Positions 1 to 9,153 are shown, numbered from the stretch's first letter. The stretch is DNA of 20,011 bases from Chara braunii (GCA_003427395.1 BFEA01000239.1:29731-49741); one strand, 5' to 3'. Made by a program: numbers and translations. The notes: generated by a model from the letters alone, not told the origin.

Positions 1-97
1 GGCGCTACCGGTTTAAAGGTCCGGCCTTGGGCCTGGACCGGCCTTCGGACCCCTATCTGTCGGGCCTAACCGGGCCCGTGTGACACAGTGTGTAACA
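1..97 (-). repeat. Start of the 3' LTR of the minus-strand gypsy element (partial)
   Basis: On the minus strand this LTR begins TGTTACACACTGTG just after a purine tract, the usual arrangement at a 3' LTR. Bases 1-95 are identical to 9304-9398 and 9400-9494. The rest of the LTR lies left of the window. The body is GC-rich with nested GGCC and GGTCC palindromes. Confidence 0.75.
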
Positions 98-110
98 CAC
101 TCCCGCTCTT
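98..110 (-). other. Polypurine tract of the minus-strand gypsy element
   Basis: The minus strand reads AAGAGCGGGAGTG directly before the LTR start TGTTACACAC. A purine-rich stretch abutting the 3' LTR primes plus-strand DNA synthesis in LTR retrotransposons. It lies 11 bases past the stop codon of the pol frame, a normal distance. The exact LTR/PPT border is uncertain by a few bases because of the repeated CACA. Confidence 0.65.
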
Positions 111-121
111 AAAAGACCGAG

Positions 122-955
122 CTACTTGCGAGGGCGAAGTTGTCTGTCCGATATCGGGTTGGGTCGGGTGGGACGAGCTTTCTCCTTGGCAAGTCTTCGG
201 TTCCCGTAGTCGAAGAAGATGAGAGGTGCAGATGCCTGTAAGTCTGCGCGGGAGATCCAACGGTTGTCATCTGGGTCACATTGATTGAAAGTGACTTGGT
301 ATTGCATTGGCTTGTTGCCAAACTTGCGGTGTCTGATGACACGGTCAACTTCCTGATGACCATCCATAAAGGGTGGATCCTGTGATCGTCTGCCCGGAAA
401 CTCATCTGCGGATGGTGGCGTGTAGATGGCTAGCTTCGACGCATGAAAGACCGGATGCACACGGAGGTGCGGTGGAATGGCAATCACAAAGGAAGGACCT
501 GCAGGGTCATCGCTTGCTGCAGAAGTTATCGTCCATGGTCCAAACCATTTCGGGAGGAGTTTGCGCGAGATGTCCTGCTCGAGCGCGAATTCCTCAGCGA
601 GGATCCAAACAAGGTCTCCCTCGCGGAAAGGACATGGAAGTCGACGTCGGTTGGCTTGCTGCTGCATGAGGATTTGAGCCTTTTGCATATTTGTGCGGGC
701 TTTGATCAGCAAGTCCCGGTACTTTCGGACGGAATTGGGAGAGGAAGCGACGTCTATGTCGGCGGCCCGTGGTAGAAGAAGATCGACAAAGACTCAGGCT
801 TTCTCTCCACCGTGATGCAACTCGAATGGAGTGATGCAGATCGCCGAGTGCACCGAAGTCTTATAGGCGAACTCGATGTCGGGAAGCCGGTCAACCCAAT
901 CTTTCTGGTCGGGACGGATGAGTGTATGTAACATCATTTGAGCGGTTTGATGCGC
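122..955 (-). pseudogene. pol: Integrase C-terminal region and chromodomain (gypsy pol 3' end)
   Basis: This is the same minus-strand frame as the integrase core to its right, separated from it by the TGA at 956-958 and interrupted again by a TGA at 794-796. Both stops sit where Arg would be expected (GQSE-R, EKA-R-VFVD). The uninterrupted last part, 712 to 122, is 196 residues. It holds the integrase C-terminal fold with KWFGPW at residues 55-60, the HPVFHASKL stretch at 86-94, and a chromodomain at about 121-160 (VDRVIRHRK, YQVTFNQ, then Trp152). In chromoviruses this domain targets integration to marked chromatin. The Trp usual in the VKW position is Phe here. The frame ends with a basic tail and a natural stop at 122-124. 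Confidence 0.8.
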
Positions 956-1600
956 TCATTCTGACTGTCCATCCGTCTGTGGGTGCCGTGCGGAACTCGG
1001 CTTCATAGTCGAACCGCACTCCGTCATGAGGGAAGTCCAAAATGCATACATGAAGCGAGTGTCTCTGTCGCTCACAATATCTTCCGGAACACCATGGGCG
1101 GTAATCCAGCCGGTGTGCAAGAGTCGAGCGAGCTCGGGGGCTGTAGCACGATACTTGCATGGAAGAAAACGAGCGTACTTGCTCAAACGGTCAACGACCG
1201 TGAGAATGCCGCCATGGCCGAGGTGATCGCGGGGGAACTGGCTTGTAACATCCATAGCAATGGAGAGGCGGGGTGCCCGAGGAATTGACATCGGTTTCAG
1301 TTCGCCATAAGGGACCGTAGATCGACCTTTGTTACGATGGCAAACTGTGCATGACTCAATGTACCTCGTGACGTCGTGAAGAACGTCGGGCCAGTGAAAA
1401 CGCTGGCGGAGGCGAGCCAATGTGCGGTTCACGCCAAGATGTGCCGAAAGTCGTGCGTCGTGGAATTCACCGAGAAGACGAGTCCGTAAGATGCGATCTT
1501 GGGGCACCATTAAGAAGTCCTTCCCTCTCGTGTGAAGAAGTAGGAAACCGTCGGAGATACGATAATGACCAGCCGGCGTGATCCGATGATAGGTCCGCAT
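956..1600 (-). pseudogene. pol: Integrase zinc-binding and catalytic core (gypsy pol)
   Basis: The integrase joins element cDNA to the host chromosome. In this 214-residue stretch the N-terminal zinc site is visible as His47, His54, Cys84 and Cys87. The catalytic triad is Asp117 (AMDVT), Asp178 (VSDRD) and Glu214 (HPQTDGQSE), with 35 residues between the last two, the classic D,D-35-E spacing. All catalytic residues are present, so the core itself looks sound. It is broken by a TGA at 956-958 directly after the catalytic Glu. It sits in a different frame from the RNase H ORF, which overlaps it at 1467-1600; the frame switch falls near 1565-1600, because the homologous reading passes from one ORF to the other there. 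Confidence 0.88.
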
Positions 1601-2354
1601 AGAGCGTAGAGTACGTCGGATCGGACTTGTAGCCGTTGACGAAATGCTGTTGCAGATCGTCGTCGAGGTCGAACGTCGTGGTCACAAGGGCACAAAGATC
1701 GGACCGTCGTGAGAGGGCGTCCGCTGCTCGATTGGCGGGACCGGGAATGTGGCACAGCTCAAAGTCGAACTGGTCGATGTAATACATCCATTGACCGATC
1801 GTGCTAGTGACCGTGTCCTGCATTTTGTAGAAGGTTAACGGATTGTTGTCCGTGTTCCATCTAAAACGCCGACGATCGAGAAGAAAGTGGCGCCACCGTT
1901 TGAGAACGGTGACGAACGTGAGTAGTTCTTTCTTCCTAGCGTCGTCGAGGGTGTTGATGGGAGACACTTTTTGGGAGAAGTACTCGACTGGGTGCCAACC
2001 ATCTGTGTGGCATTGTTCCAATACCGCACCAATACCATACCCAGAAGCATCCGTAGTCACTTGGGTGGGTAGGGTGGGATCATAGATACGGAGGGCCGGT
2101 GCGTCTTGCATCGCCGCCTTCAACGTATTGAACGCACCACGAGCTGCGTCGTCGAACTTGAATGGTACCTTCGGGGACTGAAGTCTCGACAAAGGAGCTG
2201 CCACTTTGGAGTAAGACTCGACGAAGCGCTGATAATATCCAGCCAAACCCATGAAAGAGCGTACGTCCGTCGTGCAACGGGGTTCCGACCAATCCACGAT
2301 GGCTTGGATCTTGTCCGCTAAGGGACGACTGCCTTTCGGATCACATAATGGCAC
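1467..2354 (-). pseudogene. pol: RT thumb/connection and RNase H (gypsy pol)
   Basis: Continues the reverse transcriptase in another frame. The start of this ORF ([11 protein letters not shown]) lines up with the end of the RT ORF, which breaks off after EYLCHYV, so a one-base loss near 2320-2350 separates them. The RT tail [14 protein letters not shown] is at about residues 32-45. RNase H, which removes the RNA strand during cDNA synthesis, shows [15 protein letters not shown] with its catalytic Asp, a Glu in ARKKEL, and TDNNPLTFY, followed by the typical [14 protein letters not shown] connection to integrase. The last ~45 residues near 1467-1600 are out-of-frame read-through of integrase sequence and should be ignored. 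Confidence 0.85.
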
Positions 2355-3466
2355 AAATACTCAAGCTCTTGCTTGGCGAATTCGCACTTGTCGCGGTTTG
2401 CTTTGTACTTGGCTGCTCGCAAACGATCCAACACCACACGAATGTGTACGAGGTGCTCGTCGAGCGTCTTGCTATAGACCAAGATATCATCGAGGTAGAT
2501 GAGGACGGAACGATCGAGCAAGTCTCGGAACTCCGTTGTCATGGTTGCTTGGAAGGTTGTCGGGGCATGGGTGAGCCCAAATGGCATCACGACCCACTCA
2601 AAATGCCCATACCGCGTTTTGAAGGCGGTCTTGTACCGATCTTGAGGCTGGATTTCAATCTGGTGGTAACCCGACTTCAAGTCCAACTTCGAGAAGGACG
2701 GCGCGTCGCCCAACTGCTCGAGGATATCATCAATCCGAGGGAGAGGGCCGGCGTTCTCAACGGTTTGTGCGTTAAGTTTTCGATAGTCAATGCACAACCG
2801 TAGGTCCTTGTTCTTCTTCTGGACGAAGAGAAGTGACGCACCGTATGGCGAACAACTAGGGCGAATCCAGCCCTTGTCGAGAAGTTCATCAAGTTGTGCG
2901 CGAAGCACCTCGAGTTCCTCTTCGCTCATGCGGTAAATGCATCCACGCGGAGGGACGGCACCAGCCTCGAGAGTGATCCCGTGACGTATGGGCCGATCCG
3001 GAACCGTTCCGGTGGGAGCCTCGAAGACGTCTCCATGTCCGTCTAAGAGGTGGATAATACGTGGGTCCGACGGCGACGCGGCTGGTCCGTCCGGCGAGGG
3101 GAGGGCATGTAAGAAAACAAGGCCCATCTCCTCGACGTCATTCCGAGCTATGGCGTCGCGAATCCGCGCAACGGAAACCACGTGACAAGCAATCGAAGTA
3201 TGAGGGGTCGCGACCGTACATGGGACTAACACTCCGTTCCGATCACGGACGTGAACGGTTCGGTCATGAAAGTTCACCGGATGATCAGCGTTACGCAACC
3301 AAGACATGCCTGGAATCATGTTGAACTTGGTGTCAAGGATGTCAAAAGACACCGGCTCGCATGGAAGGGGCGCAAAGTATACCGGGACGCCGTCAATGCA
3401 TCGGTCAATCGACTTTTGCGTATGGCCATAAAGGCTTGGCTCATGAAATTGCGAGATGCTCCGCAA
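2318..3466 (-). pseudogene. pol: Reverse transcriptase (gypsy pol), polymerase domain intact
   Basis: An uninterrupted 382-residue reading holds the end of the protease (FNMIPGMSWL, then the linker to RT) followed by the RT fingers and palm. Visible motifs are [62 protein letters not shown] and the polymerase active site YLDD (2486-2497). These are hallmark Ty3/gypsy RT motifs and the catalytic Asp pair is intact. The frame differs from both neighbours: the protease frame enters near 3425 and the RNase H frame leaves near 2340. Both changes are -1 and would each be explained by a one-base deletion. The apparent ATG at 3466 is not a real start. Confidence 0.92.
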
Positions 3467-4026
3467 TCAATCAAGGCACTGCAAGTTGCCTTTCCGATTT
3501 GAATGCGGATATAGAGCAAAGGTGCGTCGGTCTCGGCGTACCTTTGGGTGGCATACTCACGGTCAATCTTCGCAAGATAGGAGCGGAGATCGACAACCGC
3601 TACTTCGTCGTCCGTCAACGGAGCTGGTATTGCAGCGTGCAAATAGGAGCGTAGATTTGCCATCAAGACGTTACAATGCGGCCTTGGCAAGGTCCCGGTT
3701 GAGGGTAGAGGCATCCAAGCGAAGTCCTCTCTCGTGAGCGGGTCAAGCTCCTCAAGTCTTGACCACGCCGTCGAGTCCTCGGAAATCAGTGGCGAGCTGA
3801 CCGGTTCACTTGCCGACGGTGTACAGGCTGCGCATACGCTATCTAAGTGCACGTGGCTAGGCTGGTGTAATGGTGGTACCAGCTGGGCGGCATAATCCTC
3901 GTACGTAGCACGAGAATCAGCGACCGACGCATGCTCCCCGGTAGTGATATCGGTTGCTAGCAAGGCAACCGCTTCCGGCGGAGTGAGGAGAGGCATCGCC
4001 CCTCTTCTTGCGTAACTCAGTTTCCC
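3316..4026 (-). pseudogene. pol: Retropepsin-type aspartic protease region at the start of pol
   Basis: This is the first part of pol, open from the frameshift site to 3316. About 130 residues without recognised domain come first. The protease follows, with LYIRIQIGKATCSALIDCG and RNFMSQAF around residues 161-189 counted from the ATG at 3996. Retropepsins cleave the Gag-Pol polyprotein with an Asp in a DTG or DSG triad; here the triad reads DCG (Asp codon 3466-3468), a substitution likely to harm activity. A frame change near 3425 moves the rest of the protease into the RT frame. There need not be an own start codon: the frame is reached from gag by -1 slippage at 4020-4026, and the first in-frame ATG at 3996 would be incidental. 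Confidence 0.75.
4017..4026 (-). promoter_or_regulatory. Candidate -1 programmed ribosomal frameshift site between gag and pol
   Basis: In the gag frame the codons read TCG GGA AAC TGA, so the heptamer GGGAAAC lies exactly in the X XXY YYZ phase and abuts the gag stop. Slipping back one base gives GGG AAA CTG and leads straight into the open pol frame. The pol frame is closed by a TAA at 4030-4032 immediately upstream, so the frames overlap only across this site. Downstream, a 7-bp hairpin (3988-4004, one G-U pair, 3-nt loop) follows after 15 nt, and a second perfect 6-bp hairpin lies at 3952-3970. The 15-nt spacer is longer than typical. Confidence 0.6.
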
Positions 4027-5852
4027 GAGTTAGCTGGACGGGGTACGCGTGCCTTGTCCTTGTCCGAGCATTGTGCGGTAGTGTGGGTTACACTATTGCA
4101 CCATAGGCAATATCCGTACCGTTGACGCAGGTCAAATACCTCCTTGGTTATGTTGTATGCCGTCCATGGTTGCTGCCCAGTTCCCGTCGATGTCGTCGCT
4201 TGTGTCGCCTTGTTCTTCCGAACTCTCTTGGGACTCTTCGGCGGGAGCGCTGCAACAACTCCTCCATCACTCGAGGATGCTGCTGCAGCGTGGAGATCAA
4301 CTGATTCGTCAGAAATCACGGCATTGTTATGTGTCGGTCGTTGGTAGCCTGGCTTAGCCACATAGTGCGGCTGGGACTGCCATTCGTTGGCGGCCTTGTC
4401 ATCCGTTTGGATGACCAGGTTCGCACGATCCAGAATGGCGTGGAATGAGGAATAGTCGTACTCGTTGCCGAGTGCCAACCGCAGTCCTGCGCATGATCGC
4501 GAAAAGAATTCGGATCGTTGGTTTGGAAAACTCAAGTCGAAGCCTGGAGTGGTCACTATCTTCTGTCACTTGATCGTCCAGTCTCGAGTTGGCATGTTTC
4601 CTTGTGAGCTGGTGTAGACCTCGTTCATGGATGCCTTTACGACGTTGCGGACCATGAATCGAGTGAACCACAGTTGTGCGAACTCCTTCCACGGAATGTG
4701 CGTGTGGAGTTCGGTGATGGTGCATTTCTGATTGGCCGCGAGATGGTCCATCCATGCCTGTGCTCCTCCAATAAGTTGGAGGTAGAGCGCATTCATCATG
4801 TCTTCGGCCGGTACAGTGCAGCAGGATGCTTCGGTGAGGAAGCTTTGCCACCATGTCAAGGCGTCCGTCTTGTTGTAGTCGTCAAACTTGCTGATGTTGA
4901 AGTGCGGCATCTTGTATGTCTTTGGAGCGGCGTCCGATCTTGTCTGCAGTTTGGTGATGTCCGTCTTGATGGGGGCCACCGTCTTGCTGATCGTAGCCGG
5001 ACTAGTGAAATCACCTAGTTCGCCGATAATAGTGAAGACATGGTCGATGCGCTCCCCGAGCTGCTTCGCCGTGTCTGTTGTGCAGCCTGGCGCTGCTGAG
5101 GCTTTAGCCTCGATGCTGTTGACGCGTGCGGTGGTGGTGTTCAACAGCTGTTGCTGTTATTGCTGATGTGTGGCGGCGGCGAGAACAGCGGCTGTTAAGG
5201 CTGCAGCATCTTTCTGTTCAGCCTGTCGCAGCTGTCTGCCCTCGTGTATCTGCACAGTTAACATCGTATTGGTCCACATCACCGCCCGCATCACGTTCAG
5301 CATCAGGTCAGCCAGGTTACTCCTTTCTGCCTCCGCCGGTGTCGGTTCCGCCCGTTCGTCCGAAGGCTCAAAAAGCATGCCTTGGAGTAGTGTCGTCCAG
5401 TGACTCTCGTTCTGAGTCAAGGATTCCATGCTGATGGCGTTCCGCTTGTCTCGAACCATCACATCAGCCTCAGCAATTCGCTGAGCTTGGGCTGCCGCCT
5501 CATTGGCCAGCCGCTGACGTCCCGCCTCTGCTGCCTCCTGCTGTGCCTTAGCGGTAGCGACGGCATTCGTAAATGCCTGTACCCGCTGAAGGTAATCAGA
5601 CAATGGCTCGTGGGCCCCTTGGACCGGACATGCGGGAAGAGCCCCGGTGGTAACCGGTACTGCAGTTGCTGTACTCGATGCCGCTGGAGTCGTCCGCCTG
5701 CTGAGTTGCTGTTGCTGATACTTAGTTCGTGGAGGTACCACAGAGTGGCTACGAACTGCAAGCCTGGCACTGTGTTGTGGCAGTGCCCCGGTGTCCTGTT
5801 CCGTTGACATCAGCACAAGCTGATGTGGTACTTGAGAGTTCCCGGTGGTCAC
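4017..5852 (-). pseudogene. gag: Gag structural polyprotein with CCHC zinc knuckle, two nonsense mutations
   Basis: Three consecutive open stretches (5852-5157, 5156-4566 and 4565-4017) are all in one frame, so they form a single 611-codon gag interrupted by TAA at 5157-5159 (inside a Gln run) and TGA at 4566-4568. Gag forms the virus-like particle and binds the RNA. The N-terminal third is Ala/Gln/Glu-rich and looks like a coiled coil (about residues 95-140). The middle part carries the retrotransposon gag core (ALTWWQSFL, AWMDHL, WKEFAQLWFTRF). The C-terminal part is basic (KSPKRVRKNKAT) and holds the zinc knuckle CLWCNSVTHTTAQC, a complete CX2CX4HX4C. The start ATG at 5852 lies about 75 bases from the proposed LTR edge. 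Confidence 0.8.
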
Positions 5853-5913
5853 AGATTTCGGGGAGGGTAGGGAGTGTGGGAACAGGGGTAGAACAGATCA
5901 CGCAATTCTCATA

Positions 5914-5927
5914 CAGTACCTGTCCCA
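5914..5927 (-). other. Tentative primer-binding site of the minus-strand gypsy element
   Basis: The minus strand reads ...CCACA, AT, TGGGACAGG, which has the layout LTR end (CA), a short spacer, then a site starting TGG as needed to pair with the CCA end of a tRNA. I cannot match the following bases to a specific tRNA, so this is positional evidence only. Confidence 0.25.
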
Positions 5928-6575
5928 ATTGTGGACTAGACACCTAGCAAAAGAAAAAGGATGAACTTTTCCCCAAAACAACTCAGAAATTCGTAATAAG
6001 AAATAATAACGAATTAATAATCAATAAAATTTAATTAATGATTAATAATGAATTAATAATCTCTTAATAATAATTAACAAAATTAATCAATAATTAACGA
6101 ATTTTAAATTGTGAAAAGATTAGGTATCCGTTGAGATCACCTATGGTCCGGGAGTTCACCGTTTATTAGTGAACTACCCGGAAGTTGCAGTTCTGAAGGA
6201 ATGATTCTGAACAGTTTGCCAAAAAAAATTTCGGATAGTCAGGAAGGAAAACACTCGAATTTTCGAAAAACGTAAAATTTCGGGAATTTCCACCTACAAA
6301 AGTCCGATTTTCAAAGGCCTGAGTCCGTATTCGGAATTTCTGAAATTAGGGAAAGAAAAAATTTTCACGAAAATTTCGGATTCCAACCCTAATTTTCCGC
6401 GATTCCGCGGAATTTCTGGTTTTACGGTTCCAAAACATTCGAATCTCCCAAATTGAACGAAAAACCGAAATTTATCATAACCAGGGCTGGTCCCCGGATG
6501 GACCGGGGACCCCTACCCCATCCGCGGTCCTTCCGGTTGGACCGGCCGGTGGCCCGGGCCGGTTCCCTCCCGGTT

Positions 6576-6617
6576 GCCCCCAGCGCATTTTCGCTGGGGG
6601 CTGAATTTTTTTTTTTT
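6576..6617 (+). other. GC-rich hairpin followed by a 12-T run
   Basis: A perfect 10-bp stem, GCCCCCAGCG / CGCTGGGGGC (6576-6585 with 6592-6601), has a 6-nt loop and is followed by twelve T from 6606. The form resembles an intrinsic or Pol III stop, but it is inside a eukaryotic LTR, on the strand opposite to the element, so no function is assigned. Confidence 0.4.
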
Positions 6618-6741
6618 GTCAGCGCGTATGTGTTCCCAAGGCCTCGTGGGGGCGGGCCCTGCCCCGCAGTTTCGAAACCGGGTCCTATAGGCCCGGATTT
6701 TTCAAGTACAGAAAGCGGCCAATCTTGACCGCCGATCGTCG

Positions 6742-6816
6742 CAGATCAGCGGCAAAGATCGGCCAGGACCCCATTTTTATAAGAAAAACGGGCAGAGGAT
6801 ATCCGCCGCTGATCTG
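6742..6816 (-). promoter_or_regulatory. TATA-like site centred in a 12-bp inverted repeat; possible LTR promoter
   Basis: The minus strand has CTTATAAAAATGG (TATA core 6774-6781), the only good TATA-like site I noticed in this LTR on the element's strand. It lies midway between perfect inverted repeats CAGATCAGCGGC (6742-6753) and GCCGCTGATCTG (6805-6816), whose centre is 6779. If it is the U3 promoter, R plus U5 would be about 800 bases. Confidence 0.3.
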
Positions 6817-7100
6817 TGCAGATGAGCAACGGAGAACAGCCATGCGTTTTTCCTAAGATGTGGGTCGGGTAGGCCCCTAATCCAATTTGTCATCTTGTGG
6901 TCCAATGTACCAGTTACCATTGGCAACAGCTGATGCTCTTTCACCCTCAGCCACGAGGGGAACACTATGCTTCTGATGAGACTCTGCTGAGATTATATCC
7001 TCCTGCGACGTCCCTGCCATCTGTGGAAAAAGTTATGGGTTCGGATTTTGGAATTGTGATTTCAGAGCCGTCTGAGGTGCAATCCCAAGAATGGACCTAA

Positions 7101-7233
7101 AATATATGGCGTTGCTGCACTACTCTCGACATGCACAAAAGACAAAAATCTTGGCGGTGTATCTTTCCAAATTCTAGCGGAAGATTCACTCTCGTTTTGC
7201 ACATTTCGAGAGTAGTGCAGCGAGGCCCATATT
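7101..7233. repeat. 133-bp foldback (imperfect palindrome)
   Basis: The arms pair over their whole length around a centre near 7167. A 16-bp perfect core (GCTGCACTACTCTCGA at 7114-7129 with its complement at 7206-7221) is flanked by paired AATAT/ATATT ends (7101-7105, 7229-7233) and an inner AATCTT/AAGATT pair (7147-7152, 7181-7186). This could be a small foldback/MITE insertion or a transcript hairpin. Confidence 0.65.
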
Positions 7234-7636
7234 CTTCTCTCTATCTATCTCGAATGGACCTTGCTCCACTACATGTATCTGGATAGACTGCCAGACAAGA
7301 TACTTCCGGACTGACAACTCACCTTATGTAGGAACCAACAAACAGAAAATGCTCTGCCTCCACGAGCAGAAAGCTGGAACCGTCACTTTTCTGCTCTCGA
7401 ATTATACTCTGGAAGAGCTATAACTTCGGGCAAGGACCTCCTCTCATCATATCTGGTTCAGCTGGTGGGGTATCAATATCAAATGACATACTCCACGAAG
7501 TGCTCCATCGACAGGGGGGTCGGATAAGTGAACTTGCTTACTTGACCCCTCCCTGAGGAAGCCGTAGTTGCCTGAATATGTCAATGATAACCCCCTGCCC
7601 CCTCTGGAAGCCCCCTGAAAAATGTTGTACCTTAAA

Positions 7637-7645
7637 AATTTTATT
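7637..7645 (-). promoter_or_regulatory. Polyadenylation-type motif AATAAA on the element strand
   Basis: The minus strand contains GCAATAAAATTT. It lies upstream of the candidate TATA site in the element direction, so it would not be the poly(A) signal of the element's own transcript unless the promoter is elsewhere; it may be chance in AT-rich sequence. Confidence 0.15.
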
Positions 7646-7843
7646 GCGGATTCGGACAGCTCTTGAAGAGCGCAGTCGGAATCTGCCCGAAAAAAAAAAA
7701 TAAAAAAAATAAAAAAGATATTTGGGCACTTTTTTTTCAAAACCGGTTTCCCGGTTCACCCCCCCTGGTCTGGTCCGGCTCTGGTTGGACCGGGGTAGCT
7801 CAACCGGCCGGTTGCCGGCCCAGCACTGATCGTAACCCTAATT

Positions 7844-8128
7844 CCAATACCGAAATAAAACAGAATACCGATTTAAAAACCGAATACCGGATTAAAACAG
7901 AATGCCGAATTAAAACAGAATACCGAATTGAAATCAGAATGCCGAATTAAAACAGAATACTGATTTAAACAGAATAACGAATTAGAATCAGAATACCGCA
8001 TTAAAGCAGAATATCGGATTAAACAGAATACCAATTAAACGGAATACCGGATTAAACAGAATACCAGATTAAAGCAGAATCCCGAATTGAAAATCAGAAT
8101 ACCGAATCGAAACGGAATGCCGAATTAA
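7844..8128. repeat. Degenerate minisatellite, 18-20 bp unit
   Basis: About fifteen head-to-tail copies of a unit close to AACAGAATACCGAATTAA, with variation such as GAATGCCG, GAATATCG and AATCAGAA. Unit length drifts between about 17 and 21 bases. Open frames crossing it reflect the repeat, not a gene. Confidence 0.85.
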
Positions 8129-8755
8129 TTGCAACTTTGAATCTCGATAGTAATGTAGAACTGATTTGGAAGATCGAATAAGCAATCTATTCCCTAATCA
8201 GACTTACCTTGTGAGCAGATCCATTATTTGGTCTGCTCCAATACCAAAACTGTTGCATACTAGTGAGTACTTCAACAAGTATGAGCAGAACCAAAGATCA
8301 ACCAATGTAGGGTGAGCATGTATGCAGCGGACGTCTGATAAATGGACTGACTCACATAGACTGAAGTCACACAGATATCACTCAACACACAAACAATCAT
8401 GAGATGGTGGGGTCTGAGCCAATCATAGACGCTGCTCAGGCCCCGTACAACCATACACAGATGAAAGGTGGGAGGAGAGACGAAGGAGGTGGGAGATGTA
8501 GGCAGCGCCAGATGTCACCGAGATAGAATCCAGTAGGTCACCGACATGGTAGTCCAAAATGTCATCGAACAAGATCAAAATGTCGTGGACAATAAGTCAC
8601 CAATGTCGGAGGTACAGAGTCCACTGGTGTCCAATCTGTGATGCCGCCGAGTCTCAACCCCAACAATCTCCAAGTCTCGAATCCGAGTATCACAGCCTCT
8701 TACCACCGAAGTCCAACACTGATCTCTGTCCAACTCGTATCAAGTCTCCAATCTG

Positions 8756-8822
8756 ATGAAGAAGAAGAAGAAGAAGTCTGAAGAAGAAGAAGAAGAGGAG
8801 GAGATAGCAGAGGAGGAGGGAG
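8756..8822. repeat. GAA/GAG microsatellite
   Basis: A purine-only tract of GAAGAAGAAG units broken once by TCT, drifting into GAGGAGGAG and similar triplets. Low complexity, no coding claim. Confidence 0.8.
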
Positions 8823-9153
8823 AGATGGCGAGGTAGGGAGGAGTGTCCTCGTTACCCTGTCCTGGTCCGAAACCCTACCTGCAAGGTGCAAGGTGGTGCC
8901 TTGAAGCCTTCTGCAGTCGAAGTCCGCGGAAGCTATGGCGCCACAGGTAAGTACCAGGTAAGTCTCTCGCTGCTCTCTATCCCGAACTGCAGTCTGGCGC
9001 TAACCTCGCGCTACTGCAGTAGTGCTGCGCTCTAAACAGAATAGCGCAGCGTTCTCTCCAAGGGCTGCTGCTCCAGAATGCCTGAACAGGCAGCCTCCTG
9101 GTACCTAAGTACCGGTGTGGCAAGGCCGGCCTCTATGCTGCAAGGCCGAGCCG

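Noticed and set aside
3418-3430. Second programmed frameshift between protease and RT
   Set aside because: The frame change is also -1, but no slippery heptamer is visible and the shift falls inside the conserved protease domain, so a one-base deletion is more likely.
5126-5434. Plus-strand frames antisense to gag and pol (here and at 2348-2803, 443-775 and others)
   Set aside because: Shadows of the minus-strand polyprotein with no motifs of their own.
5914-5927. Assignment of the minus-strand element's primer-binding site to a named tRNA
   Set aside because: Beyond TGG the bases match no tRNA 3' end I can vouch for.
6576-6617. Bacterial-type intrinsic terminator
   Set aside because: Shape fits, but the setting is a plant-type retrotransposon; kept only as a hairpin.
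7663-7950. 95-codon plus-strand frame with repeated Tyr-Arg-Ile-Lys-Thr-Glu
   Set aside because: It is a translation of poly(A) runs and the 18-20 bp minisatellite.
7844-8128. Regular repeats considered as a CRISPR array
   Set aside because: Units are head to tail without spacers, degenerate in length and sequence, in a eukaryotic context.
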